From: TC-15 sp034437275
GTDB taxonomy: Bacteria; Chloroflexota; Anaerolineae; Aggregatilineales; Aggregatilineaceae
NCBI GenBank assembly: GCA_034437275.1
Contig: DAOTUD010000187.1
Coordinates: 1 to 6,645, forward strand
Length of the DNA: 6,645 bases
Reading direction: 5' to 3'
This document shows positions 5,866-6,645 of this stretch, piece by piece (positions within the stretch are counted from its first letter, which is position 1; each line of letters opens with the position of its first letter). A model generated the notes under the pieces. The model was not told where the DNA came from. It saw only the letters and a list, made by a program, of their open reading frames with translations, and did not search any database. Made by a program: the position numbers and the translations under genes.

Positions 5866-6328
5866 AAAGGCTGTCTCTCTCCAGGTTAGATTGCGATGAG
5901 TCCGGCGGGGCGAAGGCAGTGCGGATTGACCGCCAGCGTATAATCCACGCGGCCAGGGCCAGCAGCGCCACCGTCAGCACGGCCTGAAACGCGATCCGGC
6001 CCCGGCTGAAATCCGAACGGGCAAAAATCACCATCCATAACACGCCGAACGCGCCGTAGTTACTCAGGATCACCAGAATCCAGCGGCGCGCCCAGCGCTG
6101 CCGCCGCGCCAACCCGACCGCCAGCGCCAGCACGATCACCGCCCAGCCCAGCGCACACCCGGCCCGCAGCAGCGGCGGGTACGACACGCCCAGCGCGCGA
6201 TACGTGGCGGCATGGCGCAGATGGTCCAGCGCCAGCCACAGGTTGTAGGCACCGATCCCGGCGATGATCAGGCTGAACCCCCACAGTTGCCAGGGCCGGC
6301 GGGGTGCGGCGTGCGATGCGTTCGTCAT
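5852..6328 (-). CDS. Four-helix integral membrane protein, function unknown
   Basis: The 158-residue product has four hydrophobic segments at about residues 16-34, 53-74, 83-103 and 113-131. Arg-rich loops lie at RRQRWARR (75-82) and RWRSIR after the last helix. It ends in a polar tail of about 25 residues. I recognise no family or catalytic motif. An in-frame ATG also exists at 6337, but it lies within the -10 element, so the transcript should begin after it. The ATG at 6328 is preferred and would sit at the very 5' end of the mRNA. The gene's last 14 nt overlap the start of the carboxylase gene, so the two are probably coupled. It appears to be the first gene of the operon. Confidence 0.75.
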   Translation of the reverse strand: MTNASHAAPRRPWQLWGFSLIIAGIGAYNLWLALDHLRHAATYRALGVSYPPLLRAGCALGWAVIVLALAVGLARRQRWARRWILVILSNYGAFGVLWMVIFARSDFSRGRIAFQAVLTVALLALAAWIIRWRSIRTAFAPPDSSQSNLERDSLYDPE

Positions 6329-6335
6329 TGGGGGC

Positions 6336-6364
6336 ATTATAGCTTAGCGGGGGTCTGTCGCCAA
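6336..6364 (-). promoter_or_regulatory. Sigma70-type promoter, probably giving a leaderless operon mRNA
   Basis: On the minus strand a perfect TATAAT (6341-6336) is preceded by exactly 17 nt and TTGGCG (6364-6359, four of six matches to TTGACA). A start site about 7 nt after the -10 falls at 6329/6328, an A-A step immediately at the ATG at 6328. No Shine-Dalgarno sequence can fit. It is the only convincing promoter I found and sits at the head of the run of tightly packed genes down to 772. Confidence 0.65.
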
Positions 6365-6383
6365 CACGAATACGCGCCGGTCG

Positions 6384-6645
6384 CTACCCCGCGACGATCT
6401 GCGCCACGCGCGCGATCCACACGCTGGCGAGCAGGATCAGCGTGACGAGCAGCATGGCGCGGAGCGGCCTGCGCATGGTCAGCAGGGGGCGCTGCCAGCC
6501 GAGACTCCGGGCGCTGAAGATGGCAAGATGCCAGATCGTGACGAGGAAGAAGAACGGCCCGACCGGGTGAAAATCAACCGCCGCGGCCAGCCGCCCGTTT
6601 GCTGTCGCGTGGAAGGCGCGCGTGAGGCCGGTCGTCAGGCAGGGG
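6384..6645 (-). CDS. DUF2752-like membrane protein, 3' part (5' end outside window)
   Basis: A frame open from the window edge to a TAG at 6384 encodes 86 residues beginning PCLTTGLTRAFHATANGRLAAAVDFHPVGPFFFLV. This matches the core of DUF2752 small membrane proteins, which typically show a Cys-rich P-C-x-x-C-G-x-TRA motif, then a G-(D/R)-LAAA-x-x-x-(N/H)P-x-G step into a hydrophobic helix. Here only one of the two usual cysteines is present (Cys-Leu-Thr-Thr-Gly). Two hydrophobic segments follow, around residues 30-45 and 63-83, with basic residues between them, and the protein ends RVAQIVAG. The function of the family is unknown. The N-terminus, probably one more helix, lies beyond 6645. The stop is about 20 bp upstream of the -35 box of the next promoter; no clear terminator is seen between. 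Confidence 0.75.
   Translation of the reverse strand, partial: PCLTTGLTRAFHATANGRLAAAVDFHPVGPFFFLVTIWHLAIFSARSLGWQRPLLTMRRPLRAMLLVTLILLASVWIARVAQIVAG

Noticed and set aside
4324..5889. 521-codon plus-strand open frame opposite the carboxylase gene
   Set aside because: It mirrors a clearly conserved minus-strand carboxylase; its Arg/His/Val-rich translation is typical of antisense frames in GC-rich DNA.
6380..6395. GTCGC/GCGAC hairpin as a terminator of the DUF2752-like gene
   Set aside because: It has only a 5-bp stem overlapping the coding end and is not followed by a T-run on the minus strand.

Overview
This 6.6 kb window is GC-rich and every supported gene lies on the minus strand, so transcription runs from high to low coordinates. 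It reads as an environmental bacterium. The gene content (acyl-CoA carboxylase beta subunit, DUF2752-like membrane protein, DinB-family protein, PHP phosphoesterase) and the CCCTCCCC-rich intergenic inverted repeat look most like Chloroflexota (Anaerolineae-like) genomes to me. That assignment is a low-confidence inference, because there is no marker gene here.

Layout in the direction of transcription: (1) 6645-6384, the 3' end of a DUF2752-like membrane protein that continues outside the window. (2) A short intergenic stretch with a good sigma70-type promoter (TTGGCG-N17-TATAAT) placed so that the next mRNA should be leaderless or nearly so. (3) 6328-5852, a four-helix membrane protein of unknown function. 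(4) 5865-4306, a full-length acyl-CoA (propionyl/acetyl) carboxylase carboxyltransferase beta subunit. (5) 4278-2769, a type II restriction-modification module: a beta-class SPPY DNA methyltransferase followed by a BglII/BstYI-family endonuclease. The endonuclease is split into two overlapping reading frames. (6) 2760-2533, a 75-residue two-helix membrane protein. (7) 2543-1155, a PHP-domain phosphoesterase with an unassigned C-terminal extension. (8) 1155-772, a small HNH nuclease-type protein. (9) 728-628, a 101-bp inverted-repeat element with two internal hairpins. (10) 582-76, a DinB/YfiT-family putative metalloenzyme.

Genes 3 to 8 are packed with overlaps or gaps of 27 nt or less (14-nt overlap, 27-nt gap, ATGA, ATGA, 8-nt gap, 8-11-nt overlap, TGATG). 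They look like one translationally coupled operon read from the promoter near 6341-6364. The restriction-modification genes are visibly more AT-rich than their neighbours and look like an insertion into this run.

The main point of interest is the endonuclease. The BglII catalytic pattern (Asp, then Glu-X-Gln nine residues later) is intact in the downstream fragment. The break coincides with a 6-bp direct repeat ATGACT spaced 17 bp. Removing one 17-bp unit restores a single 178-residue frame. Only two RGATCY sites were found by hand in the window, both inside the methyltransferase gene. I see no tRNA, rRNA, CRISPR array, complete transposon or clearly novel defence system. The TM-PHP-HNH trio is the nearest candidate for an undescribed functional unit.
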